A DNA stretch of 64,000 nt from Nocardia albiluteola (GCF_018860155.1 NZ_JAHKNI010000014.1:62001-126000); one strand, 5' to 3'; shown: positions 32,577-41,631, counted from the stretch's first letter. The notes: a model not told the origin generated them from the letters alone. Program-made: numbers and translations.

Positions 32577-32696
32577 GGTGTGAGTGCCCTCCTCGAAGGG
32601 TTCCGGGGAACCTATTTGGTTTCCATGTCCACCAACTGGCGGCCGGGCTATTCTATTCCCACGCGCCACGCACCGCCGGACCGCCGCGCCACACTG

Positions 32697-33155
32697 CTAA
32701 CCGTCGACGACATCGGCAAGGGTTCGCAATGCGGCAAGGGTGAGTGCGAGCTGTTCGGCGGTAAACGTCTCGCCGAGGGCGTCCGCCCAGCGGACCTGCG
32801 CGGGATGCAGCTCTGCCAGCAGGCGCCCCGCCTTCGGAGTGAGGCGGACCAGCGGGGCTCGCCGGTCGTCCGGATTGGGGACGAGCTCGACCAGCCCGTC
32901 CTCGCGCAGGCGCGTCACGATCTCCCGCACCCCTTGCCGGCGCAGGCCGCGCCGCCTGGCGATCTGGGCCATGGTCGTACCCTCGGCGCCGATCGCACCC
33001 AATACCTGCCACCGGGCGCTGGTGAGCCCGACATCGGCGGCGAGGGCATCGCCCGCCCGCAGGAGTTTGCCGTTGACCTGAAAGATCTCGTCGATCAGGT
33101 CGGTGAGCAGGTCGCCGCGCACGCTCCGGCGCACGGGCACATCATCCTCGCGCAT
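32697..33155 (-). CDS. MarR family regulator
   Basis: 152-aa protein with a winged helix (MAQIARRRGLRRQGVREIVTRLREDGLVELVPNPDDRRAPLVRLT-like core, residues ~60-105) and flanking dimerisation helices. It is divergent from an SDR gene; two long palindromes in the 107-bp gap are its likely operators. MarR proteins respond to phenolic or oxidative signals; the ligand is unknown. Confidence 0.92.
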   Translation of the reverse strand: MREDDVPVRRSVRGDLLTDLIDEIFQVNGKLLRAGDALAADVGLTSARWQVLGAIGAEGTTMAQIARRRGLRRQGVREIVTRLREDGLVELVPNPDDRRAPLVRLTPKAGRLLAELHPAQVRWADALGETFTAEQLALTLAALRTLADVVDG

Positions 33156-33184
33156 GGGGGCACCGTAACCGAACCCACCCAGTT

Positions 33185-33245
33185 CGACAAGGTCTTGTCA
33201 TTTTCATTGAGGCTGTCCTATATTTTCGACAAGGTCTTGTCGAAA
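33185..33245. promoter_or_regulatory. promoter with two MarR operators
   Basis: Operator 1: CGACAAGGTCTTGTCA (33185-33200). Operator 2: TTTCGACAAG-GT-CTTGTCGAAA (33224-33245), perfect 10-bp arms. A candidate promoter TTGTCA (33195-33200), 18 bp, TATATT (33219-33224) is embedded so that operator 1 covers the -35 and operator 2 starts at the end of the -10. Binding would block the SDR promoter directly. Confidence 0.75.
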
Positions 33246-33262
33246 CTCATCGGGAGAACATC

Positions 33263-34051
33263 GTGCACACAGCGACGCATCACCGGCCGCTCACCGGCCG
33301 TATCGCCCTGGTCACCGGGGCGGCGCGCGGCATCGGGGCCGCCATCGCGCACACGCTCGGCATCCAGGGCGCCACCGTCGTGGTGAACTACGTCCACCAC
33401 CGCGAGCGCGCCGAAGAGGTCGTCGAGATGATCCGGTCGTCCGGCTCATCCGCGGTCGCGGCACAGGGGGATGTCACCGACATCGCGGACGCACGGCGGG
33501 TGCTGCGCGCCGCCGAGGAGCTCGGAGGCCCGGACATCCTGGTGTGCAACGCGATCGGGCCCACCGCCGATGTCCGCCGCCGCGCGAGCGTCGATTCCCC
33601 CGAGGCCATCGCCACGATCCAACGCCGGGTGGCCGCGCAACTGGCCTGCACGCTCAACTGCTGCCACCTCGCGGTCCCGGCGATGCGCGCCCGCGGCGGC
33701 GGATCGATCGTGCTCATCGGCTCGGCCGGCGCGCGCTCCGGCGGCGCACCGGGGCTGGCGGACATCGCCATCGCCAAGGCCGCCCAGGACACGCTGGGAC
33801 TGGCGCTCGCACGGGAACTGGGTCCCGACGGCATCCGCGTCAACACCGTCGCACCCGGTCTGGTCGCCACCGATGCCAATGCCGGTGAGCACCAACAGCA
33901 ATGGGTCGAGGCGGCAGGCGCCGCCACACCGCTGCGCCGCATCTCGCGGCCCGAGGACATCGCAGCGACGGTCGCGATGCTGGCATCCGACGCCGCCGCC
34001 CAGATCACCGGCGCCCGTATCGATGTCGACGGCGGCCGCAGCCTCGGCTGA
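33263..34051 (+). CDS. SDR-fold protein lacking the catalytic Tyr
   Basis: 262-aa protein with the FabG-like cofactor motif TGAARGIGAAIA and C-terminal IDVDGG, so an SDR fold is clear. The NNAG motif is changed to CNAIG, and in the YxxxK active site the Lys is kept (IAIAKAAQD) but the Tyr position is Ile; the Ser in IGSAGA remains. It may be a divergent reductase or a non-catalytic binding protein. GTG 33263 has GGGAGA upstream. Controlled by the divergent MarR protein. Confidence 0.85.
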   Translation: MHTATHHRPLTGRIALVTGAARGIGAAIAHTLGIQGATVVVNYVHHRERAEEVVEMIRSSGSSAVAAQGDVTDIADARRVLRAAEELGGPDILVCNAIGPTADVRRRASVDSPEAIATIQRRVAAQLACTLNCCHLAVPAMRARGGGSIVLIGSAGARSGGAPGLADIAIAKAAQDTLGLALARELGPDGIRVNTVAPGLVATDANAGEHQQQWVEAAGAATPLRRISRPEDIAATVAMLASDAAAQITGARIDVDGGRSLG

Positions 34052-34103
34052 AAGAACCCATGACGACTCGCGCGAGGTCCACGCAATCGCGCCGATTGCC
34101 CGT

Positions 34104-34745
34104 TCAGGCCCCTTCGGCGTCGCCCGCCCGCGCCGGCCGCCTGAGCGAAAGATCCGCGATCATGTCCGCGGCGAACCTCGAAATGCGTTCGGGGGGAAAG
34201 GCTTCCGGTTCGGCGAGGGTGAGCCTGCCGGCATCCCAGATGAAGGCGTGCAGCGCGCGGGCGGTCATCTCGACGTCGCGGTCGGTGGTGGTGGCGCGGA
34301 CGAAATCCTCCAGGACGCCGACCAGGGCGGCACGCAGGCGCTCCAGGTGCCGACGGAAGGTCGGATTACTGCTGTCGACCAGGAGGAAGGCGGCACGCCA
34401 GCGGTCGGGTTCGGCCGTGACCGCGCCCAGGAAGCCGGTGAGGAATTCGACGATCGCGGCGGCCGGATCGCCGGGGCGCAGCGGCAACAGCGCCGCCACC
34501 TGGGCCAGGCCCCGCTCCTCCTCGCGGGCCAGCGAGGCGCGCAGCAGCTCGTCGGAATCGGCGAACACGCTGTAGACGACCGGGCGGGTGACACCGGCCG
34601 CGCGGGCGACCGTGTCGATGGACACCTTGTGAATGCCCTGGTCGACGATGACGCGCAGGGTGGCGTCGAGCACGTGCTCGCGGCGCTGCTCGGGCGACCG
34701 CCGCGGCGCATACGGACGATTGCGCCTGCTCGCGGGTTCGGTCAC
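34104..34745 (-). CDS. TetR family regulator (of P450)
   Basis: 213-aa protein with a TetR helix-turn-helix (HKVSIDTVARAAGVTRPVVY then FADSDELL) and a helical effector domain. GTG 34745 has GGGAG five bases before it; the open frame continues upstream into the promoter without meaning. It is divergent from the cytochrome P450 gene and likely represses it through overlapping palindromes at 34797-34820. Confidence 0.9.
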   Translation of the reverse strand: MTEPASRRNRPYAPRRSPEQRREHVLDATLRVIVDQGIHKVSIDTVARAAGVTRPVVYSVFADSDELLRASLAREEERGLAQVAALLPLRPGDPAAAIVEFLTGFLGAVTAEPDRWRAAFLLVDSSNPTFRRHLERLRAALVGVLEDFVRATTTDRDVEMTARALHAFIWDAGRLTLAEPEAFPPERISRFAADMIADLSLRRPARAGDAEGA

Positions 34746-34796
34746 GGAATCTCCCTTTCGCAGCCTCTGGCGGTTTGCCCATCCTACAGTTACCGT

Positions 34797-34820
34797 AGCT
34801 TCAGTAAGTGAAGCTTCACT
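34797..34820. promoter_or_regulatory. overlapping operator palindromes, TetR/P450
   Basis: AGCTTCA-N5-TGAAGCT (34797-34815) overlaps the perfect 14-bp palindrome AGTGAAGCTTCACT (34807-34820). Candidate -10 elements TACAGT and TACCGT lie just upstream at 34785-34796. Likely target of the adjacent TetR regulator. Confidence 0.6.
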
Positions 34821-34846
34821 ATCTGTAGCTTTTGGAGGTTCCCCCG

Positions 34847-36091
34847 GTGACAACCCCGACCGACGAGCACCCCGGCGCGGCCGCGTACCTGCGCCTCATC
34901 GACCCCGCGGTGCGTGCGGACCCGTACCCGGTGTACGCGCGGATTCGCGACGGCGGACCGTTCCGCGTGGCCGGCGCGCCGATCGTGGTGCTCTCCGGCT
35001 ATGCCGACTGCGCCGCGATGCTGCGCCATCCGGCCGCCAGCGTCGACCGGACGCTGTCCACGGCGCGGCTGGCGACGATGCCCGTCTATCGCGCGGGCTC
35101 CGACGACCGGACGGACGAGGCGGTGCCGTCGTTTCTGTTCCTCGATCCCCCGGACCACACCCGGCTACGCCGGCTGGTGTCCAAGGCGTTCACGCCCCGC
35201 GTCGTGGCCCGGCTCGAGCCACGGATCACCGAAATCGTCGACGCACTACTGGATTCCGCGCTCACCGCCGGCGGCTTCGACGCCGTCGCCGACTTCGCCT
35301 ACCCACTGCCGGTGACGGTCATCTGCGAACTACTCGGCGTGCCGCTGGCCGACGAACAACGCCTCGGGCACTGGTCGCGCATCGTCTCGCGCTGCCTCGA
35401 CCCGACCTCGCGCTCGCTGCCGCAGTTCCGCGCCGATCCGGACGAGCTACGCCGCGCCGCCGACGACATGTACGCCTACTTCGAAGAGCTCATCGACGTC
35501 CGGCGTGCGCAGCCCGGCCCGGACCTGCTCTCGGAGTTGATCGCCGCCGAGGAGGCCGGCGACACGCTGACCCATGGCGAGTTGATCTCGACCTGCGCCC
35601 TGCTGCTGACCGCCGGACACGAGACCACCGTCAATCTCATCGCCAACGCGGTCCTGGCACTCCTGCGCGACCCGCGGCACCTCGCCGCGCTGCGCGCCGA
35701 TCCCGGATCCGCGTCCGGCATCGTCGAGGAGACCCTGCGCTACGACCCACCGGTCCAGCTGATCCCCCGCATCGCCGCCGACGATCTGGATATCGGCGGC
35801 ACCCGCATCGACCAAGGCGACATCGTCATCATGCTGATCGCCGCCGCGCATCGCGACCCCGCGGTCTTCTCCGACCCCGACCGCTTCGACCCCACCCGGG
35901 AGAACCGGCATCTGGCATTCGGCCTCGGCGCGCATTTCTGCCTCGGTGCGCCTCTGGCCCGCCGCGAGGCGATCGTCGCGCTCACCCGATTCGCACAGCG
36001 CGTGGAATCTCCACGCCTGCACTCGGATCCGCCGCCCTACCGGCCCCACATCAACCTGCGCGGGCCGGAGGCCATCCAGATAACCCTATGA
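34847..36091 (+). CDS. cytochrome P450
   Basis: 414-aa P450: oxygen-binding I-helix AGHETT (~255-260), the E-T-L-R K-helix motif, and the heme loop FGLGAHFCLG with the thiolate Cys at ~365. It inserts oxygen into an organic substrate using ferredoxin or another redox partner, none of which is adjacent. GTG 34847 has GGAGG eight bases upstream (TTG 34832 is possible but overlaps the ribosome-binding site). Divergent from a TetR regulator. Family and substrate not determined. Confidence 0.95.
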   Translation: MTTPTDEHPGAAAYLRLIDPAVRADPYPVYARIRDGGPFRVAGAPIVVLSGYADCAAMLRHPAASVDRTLSTARLATMPVYRAGSDDRTDEAVPSFLFLDPPDHTRLRRLVSKAFTPRVVARLEPRITEIVDALLDSALTAGGFDAVADFAYPLPVTVICELLGVPLADEQRLGHWSRIVSRCLDPTSRSLPQFRADPDELRRAADDMYAYFEELIDVRRAQPGPDLLSELIAAEEAGDTLTHGELISTCALLLTAGHETTVNLIANAVLALLRDPRHLAALRADPGSASGIVEETLRYDPPVQLIPRIAADDLDIGGTRIDQGDIVIMLIAAAHRDPAVFSDPDRFDPTRENRHLAFGLGAHFCLGAPLARREAIVALTRFAQRVESPRLHSDPPPYRPHINLRGPEAIQITL

Positions 36092-36134
36092 GCCGCAACC
36101 GATCCCCGGTCCGTCCGGGCGCCGTCATGCCCCC

Positions 36135-37061
36135 TCAGCGCTCACCGACGCCCGTCGCCGTGGTGTGCAGGTCCGTAACCAGTTCCCGCACAAGCGCTGT
36201 CGGCCTTCGGCGGTGGACAATGCTGATCTCGCGGGCGGGCCGGTACCCCCGCAGGCCGTGAACCGCGACGCGGCGGCCGTCGGCCGCGGCGAGAATGCTC
36301 TGCGGGACGAGCGCGATCCCCAGCCCCGCGTCGACCAGCGCCAGGATGACGTGGTAATCGGCGGACTCGTAGGCGACGCGCGGTGCGATATCGGCCTGGC
36401 GCGCAAGGGTTTCCAGACACGCCCTGTTCGGGATGCCCGGCGCGCCGGAGATCCACGTCTCGTCCGAGAGGCGGGTGAGGTCCAGTCCGCGCGGAGCGGC
36501 CTTGCGCGCCAGGCGATGATCCGCGGGCACCGCCAGCCGGAGTGGGTCCTCGAGCAACACCCGCCGCTCGAGCCCCGGATGCGGGACCTGCGCCACGCCC
36601 GGGTAGCGATGGGTGATCAACACGTCGAGGTCGCCGGACGTCACCAGCCCGTAGCCGTCGGGCGGTTCGATGTCGACGAGCGACAGCTCCGCGCGCGGAT
36701 GCCGGGATTGCAGCGCCGCCAGCGCCGCGGGCACCAGCAGCTGCGTGGCAGTGGAGAAGGATCCGAGCGCGAGCCGCTGCGGCTGTATCGCCAGTGCGGC
36801 ATCGAGCGCGGTCCGCGCCTGGCGGAGCTCGCCGATCACGCGTTCCGCGTGTTCCACCAGCACCGCACCGACCGGTGTCGGGGTGACACCGGTCGGATGA
36901 CGTTCCAGCAGACGGGTTCCCAGCTCGGCCTCGAGTTTGGCGATCTGCTGCGACAGCGCCGAGGGCGTGAAGGACAGGGTGCGCGCGGCCTCGGCAATGG
37001 ACCTGGCGTGGGCCACCTCCATCAGCACCCGTAGGCGGTTCACATCGAGCTCTCGCACCAT
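36135..37061 (-). CDS. LysR family regulator
   Basis: 308-aa LTTR: N-terminal winged helix (RLRVLMEVAHARSIAEAARTL then SALSQQIAKLEAELG) and a two-lobed PBP-like effector domain. It is divergent from a serine/threonine dehydratase gene with only ~70 bp between them, the classic LysR layout. The gap holds a T-N11-A-like TTAAGCGTTGCTAAT and a repeated CGTTGCT, likely binding sites. Probably activates the dehydratase. Confidence 0.92.
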   Translation of the reverse strand: MVRELDVNRLRVLMEVAHARSIAEAARTLSFTPSALSQQIAKLEAELGTRLLERHPTGVTPTPVGAVLVEHAERVIGELRQARTALDAALAIQPQRLALGSFSTATQLLVPAALAALQSRHPRAELSLVDIEPPDGYGLVTSGDLDVLITHRYPGVAQVPHPGLERRVLLEDPLRLAVPADHRLARKAAPRGLDLTRLSDETWISGAPGIPNRACLETLARQADIAPRVAYESADYHVILALVDAGLGIALVPQSILAAADGRRVAVHGLRGYRPAREISIVHRRRPTALVRELVTDLHTTATGVGER

Positions 37062-37132
37062 GCACTCATATTAAGCGTTGCTAATGTCAGCTTATTGATC
37101 GTTGCTTGTGCTAATGGGGCGGCGCGCGAAGC

Positions 37133-38068
37133 ATGAAGGTCATGCCGAGCCTCACCACCAGTCCCACCCCCGCACTGTCGGTCACCGACGTCCACGCGGC
37201 CGCCGAGCGGATCCGCCCGTACATTCGCCGAACCCCCGTGTTCGAGCTGGAGATCGACGGCCGGCGGGTGCTGCTGAAGCTCGAGTACCTCCAGCGCAGC
37301 GGCTCGTTCAAACTGCGCGGCGCGGTCAACGCGCTGCTGTCCGGCACGCGGGAGGATCGGGTGATCGCCGCGTCCGGCGGCAACCACGGCCTCGCGGTCG
37401 CGACCGCGGCGTCGCTGCTCGACCTGCCCGCGACAATCTATGTGCCCCAGTCTGTTCCGGACGCGAAGGCGCGGCGCATCGAGGCCGCGGGCGCGAAGCT
37501 GATCCGGCACGGCGCCACCTTCGCCGAGGCCGCGGCGGTCGCATCGGAGGTCGCCGCGCGGCCGGGGCACCGGATGGTGCACCCCTTCGACGATCCGGCC
37601 GTTGTCGCCGGACAGGGCACGGTGACGGCCGAGATCGTCACCGACGCACCGGAGGTCGACACGATCGCCGTGGCCGGCGGCGGCGGTGGGCTGGCCGCCG
37701 GAACGGCCCTGGCCGCCGGGGACCGCCGCGTCGTCGCGATAGAACCCGAGCACTGCTGCTGCCTGCACGACGCGCTCGCCGCGGGCCACCCGACGGATTC
37801 CGAGGTGCGCTCCGTCGCCGCGTCCGCGACGGGAGCCAGCCGGGTCGGCCGGGTGCCATTCGATGTCCTGACCTCCCACGCGGTGTCCTCCCAGCTGGTC
37901 GACGACGAACAGATCCTGCGGGCCCGCGACCGACTGTGGGAGGAATGCCGGATCGCGGTCGAACCCGCCGCCGCGATTCCGTTCGCCGCATGGCTCGCCG
38001 GGCTGGTGCCCGGAGAACTGCCGTGCCTGATCGTCTGCGGCGCGAATGCGGACTGGACGGCCGCCTGA
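37133..38068 (+). CDS. PLP-dependent serine/threonine dehydratase-like enzyme
   Basis: 311-aa fold-type II PLP enzyme: PLP Lys in SGSFKLRGA (~residue 62), ASGGNHGLA, and GGGGGLAAG phosphate loop. Length and lack of an ACT domain fit catabolic threonine/serine dehydratase or hydroxy-amino-acid ammonia-lyase. It releases ammonia and a 2-oxo acid. ATG 37133 has GAAG upstream; ATG 37142 is possible. Controlled by the divergent LysR regulator. Confidence 0.88.
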   Translation: MKVMPSLTTSPTPALSVTDVHAAAERIRPYIRRTPVFELEIDGRRVLLKLEYLQRSGSFKLRGAVNALLSGTREDRVIAASGGNHGLAVATAASLLDLPATIYVPQSVPDAKARRIEAAGAKLIRHGATFAEAAAVASEVAARPGHRMVHPFDDPAVVAGQGTVTAEIVTDAPEVDTIAVAGGGGGLAAGTALAAGDRRVVAIEPEHCCCLHDALAAGHPTDSEVRSVAASATGASRVGRVPFDVLTSHAVSSQLVDDEQILRARDRLWEECRIAVEPAAAIPFAAWLAGLVPGELPCLIVCGANADWTAA

Positions 38069-38152
38069 GCCCACTCCCCCACGTCCCTGATGGACGCCGT
38101 CGGCGAAGCCGTCCGAAACCCGCGCATGGCCGGAGCGAATGCGGAGGTATGT

Positions 38153-39331
38153 CTAACCGATCTCGACCCGATCCGGGCTCGCCGCGCGCCGAACGGGCCT
38201 GCGCAGCAGGGTTCCCGCGATCGCCGCGGCGGCGATTCCCAGCGCGGCGGCCAGCACGAACGCCGCGCGGTAGCCCGCGGTGACGGCCAGCACGCCACCT
38301 ATCGGACCGGCCGCGAGAATGCCCATATCCCACGAGGAGGTGACCGCCCCTACCGCGGCGCCGGGGCGCGGAGTGCGGATGCGCCGCAAGGTGACCGCTA
38401 CCGTCGCCGGGTACATCAGCGCCAGCCCGGCGCCGGTCAGCGTCGCGCCGATCAGGATCGCCGGTTCGGTGCGCAGCAGACCCGCAAGCAGCAGGCCCGC
38501 GGCCTCGACACTCAGCGACCAGATCGCCACCCGCACGCCACCCACCCGATCGACCAGCGGGCTGCCCGCGAACCGCGTCGTCACGAACGCCACCGCGAAC
38601 AGGGGCAGGGCCGCGGCCTGGCCGCCGCCGTGGAAGCTGCGCAAATACAGTACCGCCAGCGCGGAGACGGTGCCGTACCCGTAGGCCGAGAGCCCGAAAA
38701 CCATGCCGGGCAACCCGATTCCGGCGGGCATCACCTCCGCCAGCCGCCACGGTACGGCGGTGCCGGGGCGGTCGGCCTGACGCGGGGTCGCGATCGTGAG
38801 CGCGGCGGAGAACAGTGCCAGCGCCGTCACCATCCACCAGACGCCGCCATAGCCCGCCGCCGGGTCCACCAGCGCGGCCAGCACCGGCCCCACCGACAGC
38901 CCGCCCCACATCGACAGCCCGAACCATCCGGCCACGCGTCCGCGCTGCCCGGGGTCCGCACCCGAAAGCACCCACGGCAGCGCCCCGGAGAACAGGGCGG
39001 CCTCTCCGGCTCCCATCACCAGCCGGGACGCCAGCAGCGCGGCGGGGTCGGGCGCCACCAGGTGCCCGATGCCACCGAGCGCGGTCAGGATCCCCCCGAG
39101 GATCACCACCGTCCGCGCCCGGCCGTTGTCCGCGGCGGCGCCGGCGAACGGGCGCCCCAGCGCGGTGGCCAGGAATGCGATGCCCACGGCGCCGGCGCTG
39201 AGGACGGGTCCGCCGCCGAATCGGTGTACCACGAAGGCAGGCATCTCCTGAATGGTGGCGCCGAGGGCCAGATAGCCGGCCAGCACCGCCAGCCAGAGCC
39301 GGATCAGAGGAACCTTCGAGCGTTCGATCAT
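38153..39331 (-). CDS. MFS transporter
   Basis: 392-aa protein with about 12 hydrophobic helices and an MFS A-like motif (GRPFAGAAADNGRART). ATG 39331 is preceded by TACTAT-N6, giving a leaderless message; a perfect palindrome GTAACGATCGTTAC overlaps this -10. Substrate unknown; similarity is to drug or metabolite exporters. The regulator that binds the palindrome is not adjacent. Confidence 0.9.
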   Translation of the reverse strand: MIERSKVPLIRLWLAVLAGYLALGATIQEMPAFVVHRFGGGPVLSAGAVGIAFLATALGRPFAGAAADNGRARTVVILGGILTALGGIGHLVAPDPAALLASRLVMGAGEAALFSGALPWVLSGADPGQRGRVAGWFGLSMWGGLSVGPVLAALVDPAAGYGGVWWMVTALALFSAALTIATPRQADRPGTAVPWRLAEVMPAGIGLPGMVFGLSAYGYGTVSALAVLYLRSFHGGGQAAALPLFAVAFVTTRFAGSPLVDRVGGVRVAIWSLSVEAAGLLLAGLLRTEPAILIGATLTGAGLALMYPATVAVTLRRIRTPRPGAAVGAVTSSWDMGILAAGPIGGVLAVTAGYRAAFVLAAALGIAAAAIAGTLLRRPVRRAASPDRVEIG

Positions 39332-39340
39332 CCTCGAATA

Positions 39341-39354
39341 GTAACGATCGTTAC
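39341..39354. promoter_or_regulatory. palindromic operator at the MFS promoter
   Basis: GTAACGATCGTTAC, a perfect 14-bp palindrome, overlaps the candidate -10 TACTAT of the leaderless MFS gene. A TetR-type repressor site is likely, but no such gene flanks it. Confidence 0.55.
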
Positions 39355-39542
39355 CATCAATTGGCAATCGTTGTCCGGCAAGGGCTTCGGGTATCGATAT
39401 CCACCGGCGCGATGACCGGACCCAGCACCGATACGGTCGGCGGCGCCACCCGGGTGAAGCCGGGAGTGGCGTGGGCGACGATAAGGTGGGATGTATCGGG
39501 CCGATGCACTACCGCCCGGCCTGTCATCGGAAGGGCCACGTC

Positions 39543-40589
39543 ATGGACTGCGCGGAATTCGCCGAGCTGGTCTCGGAATTCCTGGACGGCGCACTGGACG
39601 TGGCCACCGAGATGCGATTCGTCGAGCACCTGGCCGACTGTGCGGACTGCGAAACCGACCTGGCCCGGATGTGGGAGACGACCCGGCTGATCGGCGCCCT
39701 GGGCACCCCGGAGCAGCCACAGCTCGGCGCCCCGGCCCGCGACCGGCTGCTCAGCGAATTCCGGCATTGGCATCACGACACGACCACCGAACACTGGCTT
39801 CAGGTGTTGCGCGACGCCTCCGCGTGGTGCCCCTACGCGGCGCAGGTGCTGGCCCTGAATACACTGCTGGACACGGTCCCGGAGTCCGAATGGCAGCGCC
39901 CGGTGCGATATCGCTGGAGCAACCACGCCCCCGACTGGACCGTCGGCAATCTGATCAGCCGGCTGTCGGCCGTGGACAGCCTGCTCGCGCAGCGGCTAGG
40001 CCTGGACCCGGTGCTCCCCGGGGAGGCCGCATCCGCCGCGGACCCGCTGATCAGGACCGAATCCGTACTCGCGGCGGACACCTCGCCGACCCCCGATCTC
40101 ATCCGGGCGCGCTGGTTCGCCCAGGCCGCGCGAATCTGCCTGACGCTGCCTACGATTCCGCCGGCCACGATCATCGACATGCCGGTGCCGCTGCCACTGC
40201 CCGACACAATGGCCCGCCGCGCCTTCGAAACCTGGGTGCACGCGGTCGACGTCGCGGACACGTCCGGCGCGGCCGCCCCCACGCCGCAGCCCCGGCACCT
40301 GAACGCGATGGCGGGCCTGGGCGTTCGCATGTTGCCGCGGGCATTCGGGCAGCGGCCCGGCGCCACCGTGGAGGTGATCCTGTCCGGACCGGGCGGTGAC
40401 CGGTGGACCGTTGCCCTCGGCCCGCACCCGCCCGCCCGGCCGGATACCCGGATCACGATGGATGTGATCGACTTCTGCCTGCTCTCCGGCGGCAGGCTCG
40501 ACCCCGGCACCATTTCCTATGCCGTCGAGGGTGATTCGGCGCTCGCCCGCGAGATCATCGCGGCGGCACCGGCATTCGCGGAGTCCTGA
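39543..40589 (+). CDS. zinc-finger (anti-sigma type) fused to mycothiol/DinB-like domain
   Basis: 348-aa protein. Residues 1-40 form a zf-HC2 module with C3, H29, C33 and C36 (H-x3-C-x2-C), the zinc-binding anti-sigma domain. The rest, from ~70 on, resembles the maleylpyruvate isomerase/DinB-type mycothiol-dependent family (DWTVGNLISRLSAVDSLLA helix) with a C-terminal SCP2-like region. ATG 39543 has GGAAGGG upstream. No sigma factor gene is adjacent. A redox- or mycothiol-responsive anti-sigma factor is a plausible inference; the zinc finger could also be only structural. Confidence 0.75.
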   Translation: MDCAEFAELVSEFLDGALDVATEMRFVEHLADCADCETDLARMWETTRLIGALGTPEQPQLGAPARDRLLSEFRHWHHDTTTEHWLQVLRDASAWCPYAAQVLALNTLLDTVPESEWQRPVRYRWSNHAPDWTVGNLISRLSAVDSLLAQRLGLDPVLPGEAASAADPLIRTESVLAADTSPTPDLIRARWFAQAARICLTLPTIPPATIIDMPVPLPLPDTMARRAFETWVHAVDVADTSGAAAPTPQPRHLNAMAGLGVRMLPRAFGQRPGATVEVILSGPGGDRWTVALGPHPPARPDTRITMDVIDFCLLSGGRLDPGTISYAVEGDSALAREIIAAAPAFAES

Positions 40590-40687
40590 GTCGGGACCGG
40601 CTTTCATGCACCGGCCACGCCGCGGGCGAGCGGGGAACGGTGCGCTAATGTCGAAAATCGGTTCGGCGTCAACTCGAAGGGAACGCA

Positions 40688-41584
40688 ATGAAGGTCGGAT
40701 TCTCGCTACCGCAATACGGAGGTCAGGCCAGCGGCGGCGCCCACATCGCCCGATTCGCCCGGGAGTTGGAACAGGCGGGCGCGGATAGCCTCTGGGTCGG
40801 CGATCGGCTGCTGGCGGCGGTGAATCCCAGCGTCGGCTACGGCGGCAGGCCCACCATCCCGGCACAGTTCAACGCGGTGCTGGACCCCTTCGCCGTGCTC
40901 GCCGTGGCCGCCGGGGTCACCGAACGAGTCCGGCTGGGCACCAACGTGCTCATCGCCCCGCTGTATCCCCCGGCGATCCTGGCGCGGATGCTGACCACCC
41001 TGGATGTCGTCAGCGCCGGGCGGCTCGTCCCCGGGCTCGGGATCGGCTGGTCCCCCGAGGAATACGCCGCCGCCGGAATCCCGTTCAGCCACCGCGGCGC
41101 CCGGTTCGACGAGACCCTCGATGCGCTGCAGGCGATCTGGGGCGCGGACCGAGCCGAGTACCGGGGCGCCTGGGTCACGGTGCCGGACCACCACACCGAA
41201 CTGGCGACTGTGCAGCGCCCCCACCCGCCGATTCACCTGGGCGCCTTCAGCGCCGCCGGTATCGCCCGGATCGGGCGCCGCGCCGACGGCTGGCTGCCCG
41301 TGCTGATGGTCCCGGGCCCGCCCGAGCAGCCCGCGGGACTGCTGCGGCAGCGCCGGGCCATCGACGAGAGCGCGGAGCGAGCCGGGCGCGACCCCGGCGC
41401 CATCGCCACGATCGTCCGCGTGAATGCGGCGGCGGACAGCACGCCGCAGGCGATCGCGGACGCCGTCCGGCGGCTCGTCGACGAGACCGGGTTCGACGAC
41501 CTGTTCATCGACCCGCTGTACCTCGCCGATTCCGTCGACGACGCACTGGAGCTGGCGCTCCAACTCCTGAAACTCCTCGCCTGA
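40688..41584 (+). CDS. LLM class F420-dependent oxidoreductase
   Basis: 298-aa TIM-barrel luciferase-like protein: SLPQYGGQ at the N-terminus, WVGDRLL, GTNVLIAPLYPPAILARMLTTLD-like core, GLGIGWSPEEYAAAG and HRGARFDE are typical of the F420-dependent LLM family (TIGR03619-like). It likely transfers hydride from reduced F420 to an unknown substrate. ATG 40688 has AAGGGAA upstream. It ends at a shared bidirectional terminator with the symporter gene. Confidence 0.92.
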   Translation: MKVGFSLPQYGGQASGGAHIARFARELEQAGADSLWVGDRLLAAVNPSVGYGGRPTIPAQFNAVLDPFAVLAVAAGVTERVRLGTNVLIAPLYPPAILARMLTTLDVVSAGRLVPGLGIGWSPEEYAAAGIPFSHRGARFDETLDALQAIWGADRAEYRGAWVTVPDHHTELATVQRPHPPIHLGAFSAAGIARIGRRADGWLPVLMVPGPPEQPAGLLRQRRAIDESAERAGRDPGAIATIVRVNAAADSTPQAIADAVRRLVDETGFDDLFIDPLYLADSVDDALELALQLLKLLA

Positions 41585-41595
41585 ACCGGACTCCG

Positions 41596-41631
41596 GCCCG
41601 GGACGACTGCCGATCGACAGTCGTCCCGGGC
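41596..41631. terminator. bidirectional terminator between LLM and symporter genes
   Basis: Perfect 14-bp stem GCCCGGGACGACTG / CAGTCGTCCCGGGC around an 8-nt loop, located 11 bp after the LLM stop and 14 bp before the symporter stop on the other strand. Confidence 0.85.
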
